A DNA stretch of 32,740 bases from Sedimenticola sp. (GTDB lineage Bacteria; Pseudomonadota; Gammaproteobacteria; Chromatiales; Chromatiaceae): NCBI GenBank assembly GCA_026196795.1, contig JAPHUE010000136.1, positions 1 to 32,740 on the forward strand, given 5' to 3'. Of the stretch, positions 23,159-32,468 are shown in pieces. Position 1 is the stretch's first letter, and every line of letters starts with the position of its first letter. Under the pieces are notes generated by a model. That model was not told the origin of the DNA and did no database searches. It saw only the letters and a program-made list of their open reading frames with translations. A program made the position numbers and the translations under genes.

Positions 23159-24346
23159 ATGAGCACAATGAAAGAGATTGTTGTATTAAGTGCAGTTCGC
23201 ACCGCTGTAGGTGGTTACGGCGGCAGTCTTAAGGATGTTGCACCAGGGGATTTGGCGGCGACAGCCATACGTGCGGCGGTTGAGCGTTCCGGTGTTACGC
23301 CTGCGGATGTCGGACACACCGTGCTTGGTCATGTCATTCACACCGAACCACGGGATATGTATATCTCCCGATATGCCTCCGTTACCGCTGGTCTGCCCGT
23401 TGAGACGCCAGCCTTCACATTGAACAGACTTTGCGGAAGTGGTCTGCAGGCTATTGTGTCGGCCGTTCAGCAGATTGAGACCGGTCACAGTGATGTAGCT
23501 GTAGCTGGTGGTGCTGAAGTGATGAGCCGTGCAGGCTACCTGACACCGAGTCTGCGCTGGGGTGCGCGCATGAGTGATGCCAAGATGGTAGACATGATGG
23601 TGGGTGCATTGACGGACCCGTTTGAAGGTATTCACATGGGCGTGACTGCAGAAAATATCGCTGAGAAATGGGGTATCACCCGGGAAGATCAGGATGCGTT
23701 GGCGGTAGAGTCACATCGTCGCGCGGCCCAGGCCTGGGAGAATAATCTATTTGCCGATCAGATTGTGCCGGTTGAACTCAAGACTCGTAAAGGCACCACG
23801 CTGTTTGAGCGCGATGAACACTTCCGTAGCGATATCACGCTGGAAGGCATGGCGAAACTGCGCGCTGTATTCAAAAAAGATGGCTCGGTAACGGCGGGAA
23901 ATGCATCGGGTCTCAATGACGCCGCTTCAGCTGTTGTCTTGGCTGCAGCTGAATACGCAGAAGCCAATGGTCTGAAGCCCCTGGCTCGACTGGTCGGTTA
24001 TTCACACGCTGGTTGTGAACCGGCTTATATGGGTATTGGCCCCGTTCCGGCAGTAAAGAAGTTGCTGGCAGACACGGGCCTAACCGTAGCCGATTTTGAT
24101 GTGCTGGAAGTGAATGAGGCATTTGCTGCCCAGGCCATCGCAGTATGTCGTGACCTGGATCTGCCGATGGATAAGACCAATCCGAATGGCAGTGGTATCT
24201 CGCTGGGTCATCCAATTGGTGCAACCGGTAGTATCGTGACCACCAAAGCGATTCACGAACTGCAGCGTACCGGTGGACGCTATGCGTTGGTTACCATGTG
24301 TATTGGCGGCGGACAGGGTATTGCGGCTGCATTTGAGCGTATCTGA
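23159..24346 (+). CDS. Acetyl-CoA acetyltransferase (thiolase)
   Basis: A 395-residue thiolase that should condense two acetyl-CoA to acetoacetyl-CoA, or act in the reverse direction. Catalytic residues are all present: nucleophile Cys92 in NRLCGSGLQA, His351 in SLGHPIGATG, and Cys381 in TMCIGGGQG. The NEAFAAQA box is also intact. Length and motifs fit the biosynthetic class (PhaA/AtoB/BktB). The start at 23159 (MSTMKEIVVLSAVRT) is used because TAAGGA ends seven bases upstream; ATG 23153 and a far upstream start at 23090 are less likely. Neighbours do not show a polyhydroxybutyrate operon (no phaB or phaC adjacent), so the exact pathway is open. A strong terminator follows. Confidence 0.92.
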   Translation: MSTMKEIVVLSAVRTAVGGYGGSLKDVAPGDLAATAIRAAVERSGVTPADVGHTVLGHVIHTEPRDMYISRYASVTAGLPVETPAFTLNRLCGSGLQAIVSAVQQIETGHSDVAVAGGAEVMSRAGYLTPSLRWGARMSDAKMVDMMVGALTDPFEGIHMGVTAENIAEKWGITREDQDALAVESHRRAAQAWENNLFADQIVPVELKTRKGTTLFERDEHFRSDITLEGMAKLRAVFKKDGSVTAGNASGLNDAASAVVLAAAEYAEANGLKPLARLVGYSHAGCEPAYMGIGPVPAVKKLLADTGLTVADFDVLEVNEAFAAQAIAVCRDLDLPMDKTNPNGSGISLGHPIGATGSIVTTKAIHELQRTGGRYALVTMCIGGGQGIAAAFERI

Positions 24347-24382
24347 TAAAGCATACTCTGCCAGATTGAACTGGCACTGAAC

Positions 24383-24421
24383 AAAAGGGCCTCTTCACAC
24401 TATGATGAAGAGGCCCTTTTT
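24383..24421 (+). terminator. Strong intrinsic terminator after the thiolase gene
   Basis: AAAAGGGCCTCTTCA (24383-24397) and TGAAGAGGCCCTTTT (24406-24420) form a perfect 15-bp stem with an 8-base loop, running into T residues. This is a classic Rho-independent terminator about 37 bases past the stop codon. It could also work in the reverse direction because the A-run mirrors the T-run. Confidence 0.92.
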
Positions 24422-24494
24422 CTATGCTGCCTGTTTCTGCATTCAGCATAACCATCTACACTGAACAAAACAGATACTATCGACTCGGGGCGTT

Positions 24495-25127
24495 ATGGCA
24501 TTAATTGATCTGGGCAGCATTATCCACTGGATGGGTTTATTTGGGATCGCCGTGTTTGCTGTCTCCGGTGCACTTGAAGCGGCGCGGAAAGAGATGGATA
24601 TTCTCGGCTTTATGCTGATCGGTACGGTCACCGGTCTGGGTGGTGGTACGCTGCGCGATCTGCTGTTGGGGGCTGCGCCTGTTTACTGGGTACAGCAACC
24701 GCTGACGGTCACCATCTGTCTCGCGGCGGCGGTATTGACCTATTTTTTGGCGCCGCTACTGGCTTCCCGTTATCGTGCACTGATATGGATGGACGCTATT
24801 GGACTGGCAACTTTCAGTATCACGGGGACCTCTATCGCCCTCTCGCTTGGGTCGCCACCACTAATCGCGGTCTGTATGGGGGTGATGAGTGCCACCTTCG
24901 GCGGTATTATCCGGGATGTACTCTGTTCAGAATCCCTGGTACTCACCTCAAGGGAGCTCTATGTCACCACCGCAGCTGCGGGTGCCACCAGCTATCTGAT
25001 GCTACAGATGGCGGAAGTGGGGGATATCATTGCCACGCTGGGTGCATTTGCTATTGGATTTGGTCTGCGCGCGGCGGCCATTATCTTTGGGTTGAAACTA
25101 CCTAGGTATCAAATGCCAGGTAGATGA
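24495..25127 (+). CDS. TRIC/UPF0126 (YicG-like) membrane channel protein
   Basis: A 210-residue protein with about seven membrane helices arranged as an internal repeat. The two repeat signatures are GTVTGLGGGTLRDLLLG and GVMSATFGGIIRDVLCSE, with the conserved GG-x-x-RD. Bacterial members of this UPF0126 (YicG) family are prokaryotic TRIC-type trimeric cation channels; transport here is a family-based expectation. It starts at ATG 24495, shortly after a strong terminator, so it has its own promoter. Confidence 0.88.
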   Translation: MALIDLGSIIHWMGLFGIAVFAVSGALEAARKEMDILGFMLIGTVTGLGGGTLRDLLLGAAPVYWVQQPLTVTICLAAAVLTYFLAPLLASRYRALIWMDAIGLATFSITGTSIALSLGSPPLIAVCMGVMSATFGGIIRDVLCSESLVLTSRELYVTTAAAGATSYLMLQMAEVGDIIATLGAFAIGFGLRAAAIIFGLKLPRYQMPGR

Positions 25128-25139
25128 TTTATCTGCTGT

Positions 25140-25493
25140 TTAGAGTAATCGTTTCGGCTCTTCATCGCCTAATTGATAGAGCTTTGCTGCGATTCCCATA
25201 CTGAATAGAGAGAAGTTTTCGATGTCTCCCCACTCATCGCCAGATCCCATCTCTTTTACCTGTTCATTGAGCAATACCCGAATGCGATAGCGTCCCTGGG
25301 TGCGCTGATCTGGTTGGTTTAGTTCGGCTGTGACATAGAGACTGGGTGTCTCTTCGCCCTCATCCAGCAGTGCCATGATGTAGCGGTATTCAGTTGGATC
25401 ATCGCTCTTGATATCACCCAGTATGTTCACCATAAAAGAGCCCAGCTGGTAACGTCTGAGTGGCATCGCGGTTTTGATATGGGGGGTTGTCAT
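25140..25493 (-). CDS. Conserved-looking protein of unknown function
   Basis: A 117-residue acidic, probably cytoplasmic protein with no signal peptide or membrane helix. It includes LRRYQLGSFMVNILGDIKSD, YRYIMALLDEGEETPSLYVT and RYRIRVLLNEQVKEMG, a beta-rich pattern. I do not recognise the family. The ATG at 25493 is chosen over 25541 because AAAGGGAG lies seven bases upstream. It is convergent with the TRIC-like gene (12 bases between stops) and divergent from the next one. Confidence 0.6.
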   Translation of the reverse strand: MTTPHIKTAMPLRRYQLGSFMVNILGDIKSDDPTEYRYIMALLDEGEETPSLYVTAELNQPDQRTQGRYRIRVLLNEQVKEMGSGDEWGDIENFSLFSMGIAAKLYQLGDEEPKRLL

Positions 25494-25708
25494 ACTTCGA
25501 CTCCCTTTATCTGATTTGAAAAGAGAGACATTATGAAACAAAGCAGGGCTGTTTGCATAGGTAGGGATAGTCCTGATTATTATCGGGTTTTTCTGGTCGA
25601 CGAAAGAATTGTCATGATATTCTGGTCTTATTAAGTAGGCCGGTTAAAGACCGGCGGTTTGGTGGCTGGCTAATAGAGGCGGCCTTATTGATTTACCGGG
25701 CAGTGATT

Positions 25709-26122
25709 ATGCTAACAAGAGTACACATTGGTTGGGTTTTAGTGCTGTTTATCTTAGCGCCGACCTGGGCCGTTGCTGAGCGTATTGAGGGGCGGCTGAA
25801 TGGGCTGGACTGTGCCTCCCATGGTGAAGTCTGTCCAACAGATAAAGAGGATCCCCATGTCCTGCTGGAGCGGGATTTTGTAGTTCAGACCGAAGATGGT
25901 CACTACTACTTTATTACTAATATGGATTGGCGGACCAAGTTGCAGTATGTCCTGTCGATGGTAAGAGTAGAGGGAAAACGCAGTGAGAAATTGATGGTTA
26001 TAGCCGCAGACGAGTTCTGGGTTAAAGATAACGATGGTGAGTATCAACTCAAATGGAGTCTCACCATGGCACGTGAAGCAGAAAAACAGCGCAAGTTAAA
26101 AGAGACGGGAAATTCCCGGTAA
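25709..26122 (+). CDS. Exported protein of unknown function
   Basis: A 137-residue protein with a clear Sec signal peptide (VHIGWVLVLFILAPTWAVA, cleavage before ERIEG). The mature part has a Cys pair (LDCASHGEVCP), a FVVQTEDGHYYFITNMDW segment and a charged C-terminus. The two Cys seven residues apart could form a disulfide or bind a ligand. No family recognised. An alternative TTG start at 25688 would add seven residues before the signal; ATG 25709 gives a normal leader. It lies 16 bases before the TlpA-like gene and is probably co-transcribed. Confidence 0.58.
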   Translation: MLTRVHIGWVLVLFILAPTWAVAERIEGRLNGLDCASHGEVCPTDKEDPHVLLERDFVVQTEDGHYYFITNMDWRTKLQYVLSMVRVEGKRSEKLMVIAADEFWVKDNDGEYQLKWSLTMAREAEKQRKLKETGNSR

Positions 26123-26138
26123 ATCAAATTGGCAGGTT

Positions 26139-26774
26139 ATGGTGATATCCGGAAAACTATTTATTCTCAGCAAAGTTAAACGGATGGAGCTGTTCTGTTG
26201 GATTCGGCGATTAATCGGCTGCACATTACTACTGTTTGCAACGGTTATGACCGGTCATACCGATCCGTTGGCCGCCTACAAGATGCGCCACTATCAGTTG
26301 CAGGAAGTTGCAGATAGACCGCTGGCGCCCGCTTTCTCTCTTATGAATGTAACTGGGAAATCATCCCGACTGGAAGACTATCGAGGGCAGGTTGTTGTGA
26401 TTAATTTCTGGTCAACCTGGTGTGCCCCCTGTCGTAAGGAGATGCCATCGCTTGAGCGGGCATGGCAACAGTTGCAGTCAGACAATGTTGTGGTTTTGGG
26501 GATTGCCATTCAGGATGAACAGGCGATGGTGGTTCGCTTTATCGAAGAGAGCCGTATCACCTTTCCCATACTGCTTGATACGGAGGGTACGGTGGCGCAA
26601 TCCTGGCCCTTCTCGGGTATTCCTGCCACCTTTGTGCTGGATGCATCAGGTCGGATTATTTATCGCGCACTTGGATTGCGCGAATGGGATAGCGAGGCCA
26701 TATTACAAAAGGTGAGGGCGCTGGCTGGCGAAGATCAACAGATCAAGCCGTTCAGCGCCACAGACATTAAATAG
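26139..26774 (+). CDS. TlpA-like thioredoxin-fold protein
   Basis: A 211-residue membrane-anchored or exported thioredoxin of the TlpA/ResA group. An N-terminal hydrophobic stretch (LIGCTLLLFATVMTG) is followed by a domain with APAFSLMNVTGKSSRLEDYR, the active site WCAPCRKEMPSLE, and the cis-Pro loop FSGIPATFVLDASG. These proteins reduce disulfides in the periplasm, often for cytochrome c maturation or copper-site assembly. The start is uncertain: ATG 26139 has a very close GGCAGG; ATG 26184 would give a shorter leader. It follows the exported unknown protein and is convergent with a glutaredoxin-like gene. Confidence 0.85.
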   Translation: MVISGKLFILSKVKRMELFCWIRRLIGCTLLLFATVMTGHTDPLAAYKMRHYQLQEVADRPLAPAFSLMNVTGKSSRLEDYRGQVVVINFWSTWCAPCRKEMPSLERAWQQLQSDNVVVLGIAIQDEQAMVVRFIEESRITFPILLDTEGTVAQSWPFSGIPATFVLDASGRIIYRALGLREWDSEAILQKVRALAGEDQQIKPFSATDIK

Positions 26775-26777
26775 TCT

Positions 26778-27152
26778 TCAGGATTGGGGTTGCAGATACT
26801 GCTGTTCCAGGTACTTCATTATCTCGGTTGATTCATACATCCACTTTATTTCACCCTGTTCATCTTCGATTCTCAGACAGGGGACCTTTATCTCGCCACC
26901 ACCCTTCAATAGCTCGTCTCTGAACAGTGGATTACCCTTGGCATCCCGGGTTTCAATAGTGAGCGAGTGCTGCTTAAGAAAACGTCGAACCTTCACGCAG
27001 AACGGACAGGCCTTGAACTGATACAGAGCCAATCGTGCAGTCTGCTTATCCAGCTTTGATTGCTCATCGGCAGGACGTGTCACTCCCTTGGGCGAGGTAA
27101 GCGCATCAATGAGCAGAATGAGGCGTCCAAGAATCCAACGAATAATGGCCAT
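26778..27152 (-). CDS. Glutaredoxin / GST-N-like thiol protein
   Basis: A 124-residue protein with a hydrophobic N-terminus (IIRWILGRLILLIDAL), which may anchor it in the inner membrane. A glutaredoxin fold follows, with YQFKACPFCVKVRRFLKQH carrying the CPFC active site, a KVPCLRIEDEQG cis-Pro loop and a YESTEIMKYLEQQY helix. It should carry out thiol-disulfide exchange or deglutathionylation. ATG 27152 has CGGAG seven bases upstream and is better than an in-frame start at 27188. Three bases separate its stop from that of the convergent TlpA-like gene. Confidence 0.83.
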   Translation of the reverse strand: MAIIRWILGRLILLIDALTSPKGVTRPADEQSKLDKQTARLALYQFKACPFCVKVRRFLKQHSLTIETRDAKGNPLFRDELLKGGGEIKVPCLRIEDEQGEIKWMYESTEIMKYLEQQYLQPQS

Positions 27153-27188
27153 GCAGTGACTCCGTACAGGTTTAAAAATCGGCTGCAT

Positions 27189-27604
27189 CCTAACATGCCA
27201 CTCTCTGGATATTTACATGGAAATCTATGTGGTTAATTCGTTTGATGCCGGATTAAGCTGTTTGCAGTGTAGTTCCAATATGGCTGGGTGGTCATGGAAT
27301 GAGGTTAAATGAGGATTTCTGGATGTTTGATTCTACAGAGCAGGGTGGTGTTATAGTATGCTAAATAACGATCAATTGGGTGAGTCATTTACCTTTCAAT
27401 TGAAGCACTTAGGTAAAGTACGTGATAATCTTTAGAAACATGTAATTGTTTGTGACCTGTTACCTGTAATGGTCGCTATTTGAAGGGTGTGTTTTTTGTT
27501 GCTCTTCTATATTATTAAGAATAAAAGTTATTGCCAGGGAGGGTACTAAGGGCAGGGCTACTATGAGCGCTGCTTTTTAATATAGACGAGACAACATTTT
27601 GCCC
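27189..27604. other. Intergenic region upstream of the GGDEF-EAL gene
   Basis: About 410 bases without a coding frame. TTTACCT (27388-27394) and AGGTAAA (27411-27417) form a small inverted repeat, and CAATTG occurs twice nearby. It must hold the promoters of the glutaredoxin-like and GGDEF-EAL genes, but none is clear enough to call. Confidence 0.4.
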
Positions 27605-30600
27605 ATGCCTGCTCAAAAATCATCTGTACTGCCCAAAGCCGAGCTGACCAGCCTGCGATGGATGATATTACTGGGTGGGGTTGTAGCCATATTTACCGTC
27701 CTGGTCGTCTCTGTCTATCTGCGCAATGCCCTTGAGCGCGAAGCTTTCCAGAACTGGCAAGAACAGAACAGACCACTGGCTAAGACTCTGGCGGCCCAAA
27801 TTGATCAGCAAGTGGATAAGGTCAAGGCATCATTAAGTCTGCTTGCCGCCCTTCCCGAGTTTCAGCAGCTGCAGAACCCTGATGGTATTGACCGCGCTAT
27901 TGGTGGCGTACCCGCAACTGCAGAGTCGAAAAAACGCCAGCTACTCGAGCTGCAGATGGCAGCCTATCCTGAATTTTCAGTCCTGTTCATACTGAAGGAG
28001 AATGGCGACCACTATCTGGCCCATCCTTACTCGGTTCAGCAATCAGTCACCAAGTACAATATGCGTGACCGGGGTTATTTTCAGGAGACACTGCGCACAA
28101 AGGATACGGTTGTTTCTGATAGTTTTGTTGGCGCGGATGGGAAGTTGGCCGTTGCAGTCAATACACCCATTAAACAACCAGATGGATCTTTTTCAGCCCA
28201 TCTGGGTGGTGTGTTTTATCTTGATCGTCTCTCCGAATTACTAAGAAATGTTAAGGATGAGGCGTTTGATGAGCTGATACTGATTGACCGCAAAAGTCAA
28301 TTGATTGGACACAATGATGCCTCCTGGCTGTCGCCTGAACAGAGAAAGGCGTTTCTGCAACGTCCGGAAATGAGTCAACTGCTAGAGCGGCTTAAAGAAA
28401 ATCAGGCGGAGCCGGTTACCTATCAGGAGTTGTGGCATCCCACGGAGCAGAAAGCCTGTCTAACTTTTACTGTTGAACTTGAGAATGGTTGGCGGATGAT
28501 CGCCGTCCGTGAAAGAGGAGCAATATTACAGCAGGTAGAATCTCGCTTTAATATCATCACGGCGACAACGGCCCTTATTCTGCTGGGAATTGCCGGTTTT
28601 GGTCTGGCTTTTGTCAGTTCTGTGGGCAAACGATGGGAACAGGCTGAGGAGGCGTTAAAAGACGCCAAGCGACAGTTGGAAGCCGAGGTGGATGAGCAGA
28701 CACGTCAGCTCACTGCCTCTTACGAACATGTGGATCTGTTATTGGATTCATCCGGGGCAGGTATAATTGGCATTGACTGTGACGGTATCTGTACTTTCTT
28801 TAATCATGCCAGTCTTGAAATCCTCAATTATCCTGTTGGTGAGCCGCTTGCAGGCCGGCATTTGAGTGACATTATTCAACACGGCAAGCGTGATGGAACC
28901 CCCTACCTGACCACGCAGTCGCCTATTCTGGATGCCATCAGTAAAGATAAACGTATCCATATGGAACATGAGGTGTTCTGTACCGCAACGGGTCAATGTA
29001 TACCCGTTGAATACCGCGCTTATCCCATGCGTCTTCAGGGTGAGGTGGTGGGTGCAGTGGTCACGTTCAATGACATTAGTGGACGAATACTTGCGCAGGA
29101 GGCTCAGGCCGATAGTGATGCCCGGTTCAGGTCACTATTTGCACAATCCAACGATGCAATTTTTTTGCTTAATTCAACTACGGGTCAATATCTGGATGCC
29201 AATCGATCAGCGGAGATTTTGACCGGCCATTCAGTAGATGAGTTGCTTAAGTTGACGACAGCGGATGTCTGCCCAGCAGGCGCTGAAGAGCGGCGTCAAC
29301 AGGCTGAAGTTCTCGACTCAACTCACCAAATGGGTGAGGTGGTTTATAAACGACCAGATGGTTCAGAACGTACCGCTATTTTGAGTGTTGTGCCGCTGAC
29401 TGGAGGACTGGTCTTTGGTATTGCCCATGATATTACTGATCAGATCACATCTGAACGAGCCCTGCGACAGAGTGAAGCGCATTTGCGTGCACTCTCAGAG
29501 GCAACCTTTGAAGCGATCTTTATCTCAGAAAAGGGTCTTTGTATTGGGCACAACCTGACGGCAGAAAAGCTGTTTGGCTTTACCCTCGAAGAGTCGATAG
29601 GCCGATCAGGGCTGGAGTGGATTGCCGAAGAGTCGCGTGATCTGGTTCGTGAGAACATGCTAAGTGGTTACAAAGAGCCCTATGAGGCGATGGCTCTGCG
29701 CAAAGATGGAACAAAATTTCCAGCGGAAATTCGTGGGCGCTCAATGGAGTATCAGGATCGCATTGTACGTGTAACGGCCTTGCGTGATATCTCTGATCAC
29801 TATGAAGCAGAAAGGAAATTGCAACATACCAATGCACTGTTACATGCGGTAATCGATCAGGCGCCTTTTGCCATTACAATCGGTGAAGGCAGTGCGGGTG
29901 ATTGGTCTTTAACACTGGCCAATCAGGAAGCACAGCGCATTACCGGTTCGACCGTCGAAAAACAGCGTGAAATTCGTTTTGTCGATGGCGTAATCTGCAA
30001 TCCGGAAAAGCGTAGCTGGCAGATGCTGCACATCGACGGCACTCCTATCCATGTGCAGGACACACCGCTTGTGAAAGCGATGTCAGAGCAGCGAGTGACC
30101 AGAAATAAGGAGATGGTTGTTCGCCGCACTGATGGTGTAGAGACGTATGTGCTGGGTAATGCATCCCCTATCTATGACACAGAGGGTAACCACATAGCCG
30201 GGATCTTTACCTACCCTGATATTACTGAGATGAAACGAAAAGAGGAGACCATCAGGACGTTATCTCAGGCGATGGAACAGAGTCCAGTAGCCGTTATTAT
30301 TACCAATCCAGGTGGTTTTATCGAGTACACGAACCGGGGATTTGAACGCTCTACCGGCTATACCTCAGATGAGGTGCTGGGCCAGCATGTCCGGCTATTA
30401 CGGTCTGAACAAACGGCAGAGGATCACTATAAAGGCTTATGGGAGACCATATCGCAGGGGCAGTCCTGGCAAGGTGAATTTCAGAACCAACGCAAGGATG
30501 GGAGTCTGTTCTGGGAGTATGCCCATATCTCGCCCATCTTTGATGATTATGGGAATATTCGACACTATCTGGCGGTGAAAGAGGATATAACCATTCGCAA

Positions 30601-31906
30601 GGTGCATGAAGAGAAGATTCTGCATCAGGCTCACTTTGATAGTTTGACCGGTTTACCCAACCGCTTTCTTGCGCTCGACCGATTGATGCAGATTTTGCGT
30701 AATGCCCAGCGGGAAGGGCATAAGGCCGCCGTACTGTTTTTAGATCTGGATGATTTCAAGAAAGTGAATGATACTCTGGGCCACGAAGTGGGGGACCAGG
30801 TGATTGAAGAGGCGGCCAGAAGGGTGCGCTGGTCAATTCGCGAAGAGGATACAGTGGGCCGTCTGGGAGGTGATGAATTTATTGTTCTACTCTCCAGTCT
30901 GCAGGAAAAAGAGTCAGCAGGCGTGGTGGCCGAAAAAATACTCGCTGCATTTCGTACCGTGTTTAAGTTGGGTGAAAGAGAGATCTTATTGACCACCAGT
31001 GTGGGTATCTCCATCTATCCGGACGATGGTGAAGATCCAAAGTTACTACTTCGTAATGCCGATACGGCTATGTACCACTCCAAGGCCGTAGGCAGGAACG
31101 CTTATCACTTCTATACCGATGCAATGAATCAGGACGTTGCCAGGCGTCTGGAGCTGGAAGAGCAACTGCACAGTGCCCTGGAAAATGATGAGTTTTATCT
31201 GCATTACCAGCCCATTGTGAATATCTATACGCAGTCAATTGTCGGTGCTGAAGCATTGCTGCGTTGGAATAATCCAAAACTGGGTCAAGTCTCTCCGGTA
31301 GAGTTTATCGAAATTGCAGAACGCACCGGGCGTATCGTAAAGATCGGCGAGTATGTTTTGCGGCAGGCTGTCCAGCAAGCCAAAATCTGGAAATCAAAAT
31401 CACAGAACCCGTTTCGTGTCGCTGTGAATGTCTCTCCGGTACAGTTCAAAGATGAACGTTTCCTCTCTATGGTGCAGGAGATACTGGCAGAGTATGAATT
31501 ATCGGGTGATCATCTCGAAATTGAAGTCACTGAAAATGTGCTGCTAAGTGAAAAAACCAACTCGGTTGAATTATTGAGTGGCCTGCGTGAGCTGGGGATT
31601 TCCATATCCATGGATGATTTTGGAACGGGCTATTCATCACTCAGCAATCTGCGCAACTACCCCTTTGATACGCTGAAGATTGATCGGAGTTTTGTCAGGG
31701 ATATCACTTCTGATCCGGATGATCGGGAGCTTGTGGTTGCGACTATCTCTATGGCCCGGAGTCTGGGGCTGAAGGTCATTGCCGAGGGTGTGGAGACGGC
31801 TGAACAGTTAGCCATACTGCAGACCGAGAAGTGTGCCTTTGCCCAGGGCTACTATTTCAGTAAACCTATTTCGGAGAAAGCGTTGGAACGTTTTTTCCTC
31901 GAATGA
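27605..31906 (+). CDS. Membrane sensor with five PAS domains, GGDEF and EAL (cyclic-di-GMP turnover)
   Basis: A 1433-residue protein. Membrane helices at about 19-39 and 316-337 flank a periplasmic Cache-like sensor. A coiled coil and five PAS-like domains follow (about 373-480, 505-610, 625-735, 742-865, 882-1000), then GGDEF (about 1011-1170) and EAL (about 1187-1430). The cyclase motif RLGGDEFIVL is intact, with an inhibitory I-site REED five residues before it. The phosphodiesterase part keeps EALLRW, NVSPVQF, IEVTEN, DDFGTGYSS, LKIDRSF and AEGVET, so both activities may be real. It probably controls motility or attachment. ATG 27605 is used; a TTG two codons earlier is also in frame and neither has a strong ribosome site. 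A GNAT gene follows about 40 bases later. Confidence 0.95.
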   Translation: MPAQKSSVLPKAELTSLRWMILLGGVVAIFTVLVVSVYLRNALEREAFQNWQEQNRPLAKTLAAQIDQQVDKVKASLSLLAALPEFQQLQNPDGIDRAIGGVPATAESKKRQLLELQMAAYPEFSVLFILKENGDHYLAHPYSVQQSVTKYNMRDRGYFQETLRTKDTVVSDSFVGADGKLAVAVNTPIKQPDGSFSAHLGGVFYLDRLSELLRNVKDEAFDELILIDRKSQLIGHNDASWLSPEQRKAFLQRPEMSQLLERLKENQAEPVTYQELWHPTEQKACLTFTVELENGWRMIAVRERGAILQQVESRFNIITATTALILLGIAGFGLAFVSSVGKRWEQAEEALKDAKRQLEAEVDEQTRQLTASYEHVDLLLDSSGAGIIGIDCDGICTFFNHASLEILNYPVGEPLAGRHLSDIIQHGKRDGTPYLTTQSPILDAISKDKRIHMEHEVFCTATGQCIPVEYRAYPMRLQGEVVGAVVTFNDISGRILAQEAQADSDARFRSLFAQSNDAIFLLNSTTGQYLDANRSAEILTGHSVDELLKLTTADVCPAGAEERRQQAEVLDSTHQMGEVVYKRPDGSERTAILSVVPLTGGLVFGIAHDITDQITSERALRQSEAHLRALSEATFEAIFISEKGLCIGHNLTAEKLFGFTLEESIGRSGLEWIAEESRDLVRENMLSGYKEPYEAMALRKDGTKFPAEIRGRSMEYQDRIVRVTALRDISDHYEAERKLQHTNALLHAVIDQAPFAITIGEGSAGDWSLTLANQEAQRITGSTVEKQREIRFVDGVICNPEKRSWQMLHIDGTPIHVQDTPLVKAMSEQRVTRNKEMVVRRTDGVETYVLGNASPIYDTEGNHIAGIFTYPDITEMKRKEETIRTLSQAMEQSPVAVIITNPGGFIEYTNRGFERSTGYTSDEVLGQHVRLLRSEQTAEDHYKGLWETISQGQSWQGEFQNQRKDGSLFWEYAHISPIFDDYGNIRHYLAVKEDITIRKVHEEKILHQAHFDSLTGLPNRFLALDRLMQILRNAQREGHKAAVLFLDLDDFKKVNDTLGHEVGDQVIEEAARRVRWSIREEDTVGRLGGDEFIVLLSSLQEKESAGVVAEKILAAFRTVFKLGEREILLTTSVGISIYPDDGEDPKLLLRNADTAMYHSKAVGRNAYHFYTDAMNQDVARRLELEEQLHSALENDEFYLHYQPIVNIYTQSIVGAEALLRWNNPKLGQVSPVEFIEIAERTGRIVKIGEYVLRQAVQQAKIWKSKSQNPFRVAVNVSPVQFKDERFLSMVQEILAEYELSGDHLEIEVTENVLLSEKTNSVELLSGLRELGISISMDDFGTGYSSLSNLRNYPFDTLKIDRSFVRDITSDPDDRELVVATISMARSLGLKVIAEGVETAEQLAILQTEKCAFAQGYYFSKPISEKALERFFLE

Positions 31907-31948
31907 TTGTGCACACGGCTCGTTTATGATGCCAGCACAGGAGCCGCT

Positions 31949-32431
31949 ATGATTCAGATTAAGCAGGCCGATCTCACTAATTCTATGCATGGTGAAGCGC
32001 TAGTTGCACTGCTGGATGCCTATGCCAGAAACCCGATGGGCGGGGGCGAACCCTTACCTGAAGCGACCCGAAAAAATCTGGTTGATGCGTTACAGAAACG
32101 CCGCGATGTGCTCATTTTGTTGGCCTTTTCAGACGACAAGCCGATAGGCCTGATGAACTGTTTTGAGGGCTTCTCTACCTTTAAATGCAAGCCGCTTCTA
32201 AATATTCATGATGTAGTTGTGCTTGAAGCCTATCGGGGGCAGGGTGTTGCGCAACAGCTGTTTGCCGCGGTGGAGCAGATCGCTGTTCAGCGAGGTTACT
32301 GCAAGTTAACCCTGGAAGTACTTGAAGGAAACAAGGTGGCGCAGTCAGTCTATCGACAAGTCGGTTTCAGTGGCTATGAGTTGAACCCAGAAACCGGACG
32401 GGCGCTGTTCTGGGAAAAGAAGCTATCCTGA
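31949..32431 (+). CDS. GNAT-family N-acetyltransferase
   Basis: A 160-residue GNAT protein. The acetyl-CoA loop is VVLEAYRGQGVAQQLFAAVE (the Q/R-x-x-G-x-G/A motif), followed by LTLEVLEGNKVAQSVYRQVGF, which is the typical C-terminal strand and helix, and a final ALFWEKKL. The acceptor (protein, amino acid or small amine) cannot be stated. ATG 31949 is chosen for the AGGAG five to six bases upstream; an upstream TTG at 31907 adjoins the previous stop but has no such site. Confidence 0.85.
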   Translation: MIQIKQADLTNSMHGEALVALLDAYARNPMGGGEPLPEATRKNLVDALQKRRDVLILLAFSDDKPIGLMNCFEGFSTFKCKPLLNIHDVVVLEAYRGQGVAQQLFAAVEQIAVQRGYCKLTLEVLEGNKVAQSVYRQVGFSGYELNPETGRALFWEKKLS

Positions 32432-32468
32432 TGACAGCGTCTGCACGATCTGTTTTGTATAACCGCAG

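Noticed and set aside
23186-23635. 149-codon minus-strand frame inside the thiolase gene
   Set aside because: Antisense to the catalytic N-terminal half of thiolase; no independent support.
25639-25655. GCCGGT-TAAAG-ACCGGC hairpin in the gap before the exported unknown protein
   Set aside because: Only a 6-bp stem with no T-run; it lies between divergent genes where a terminator is not expected, so it is too weak to call.
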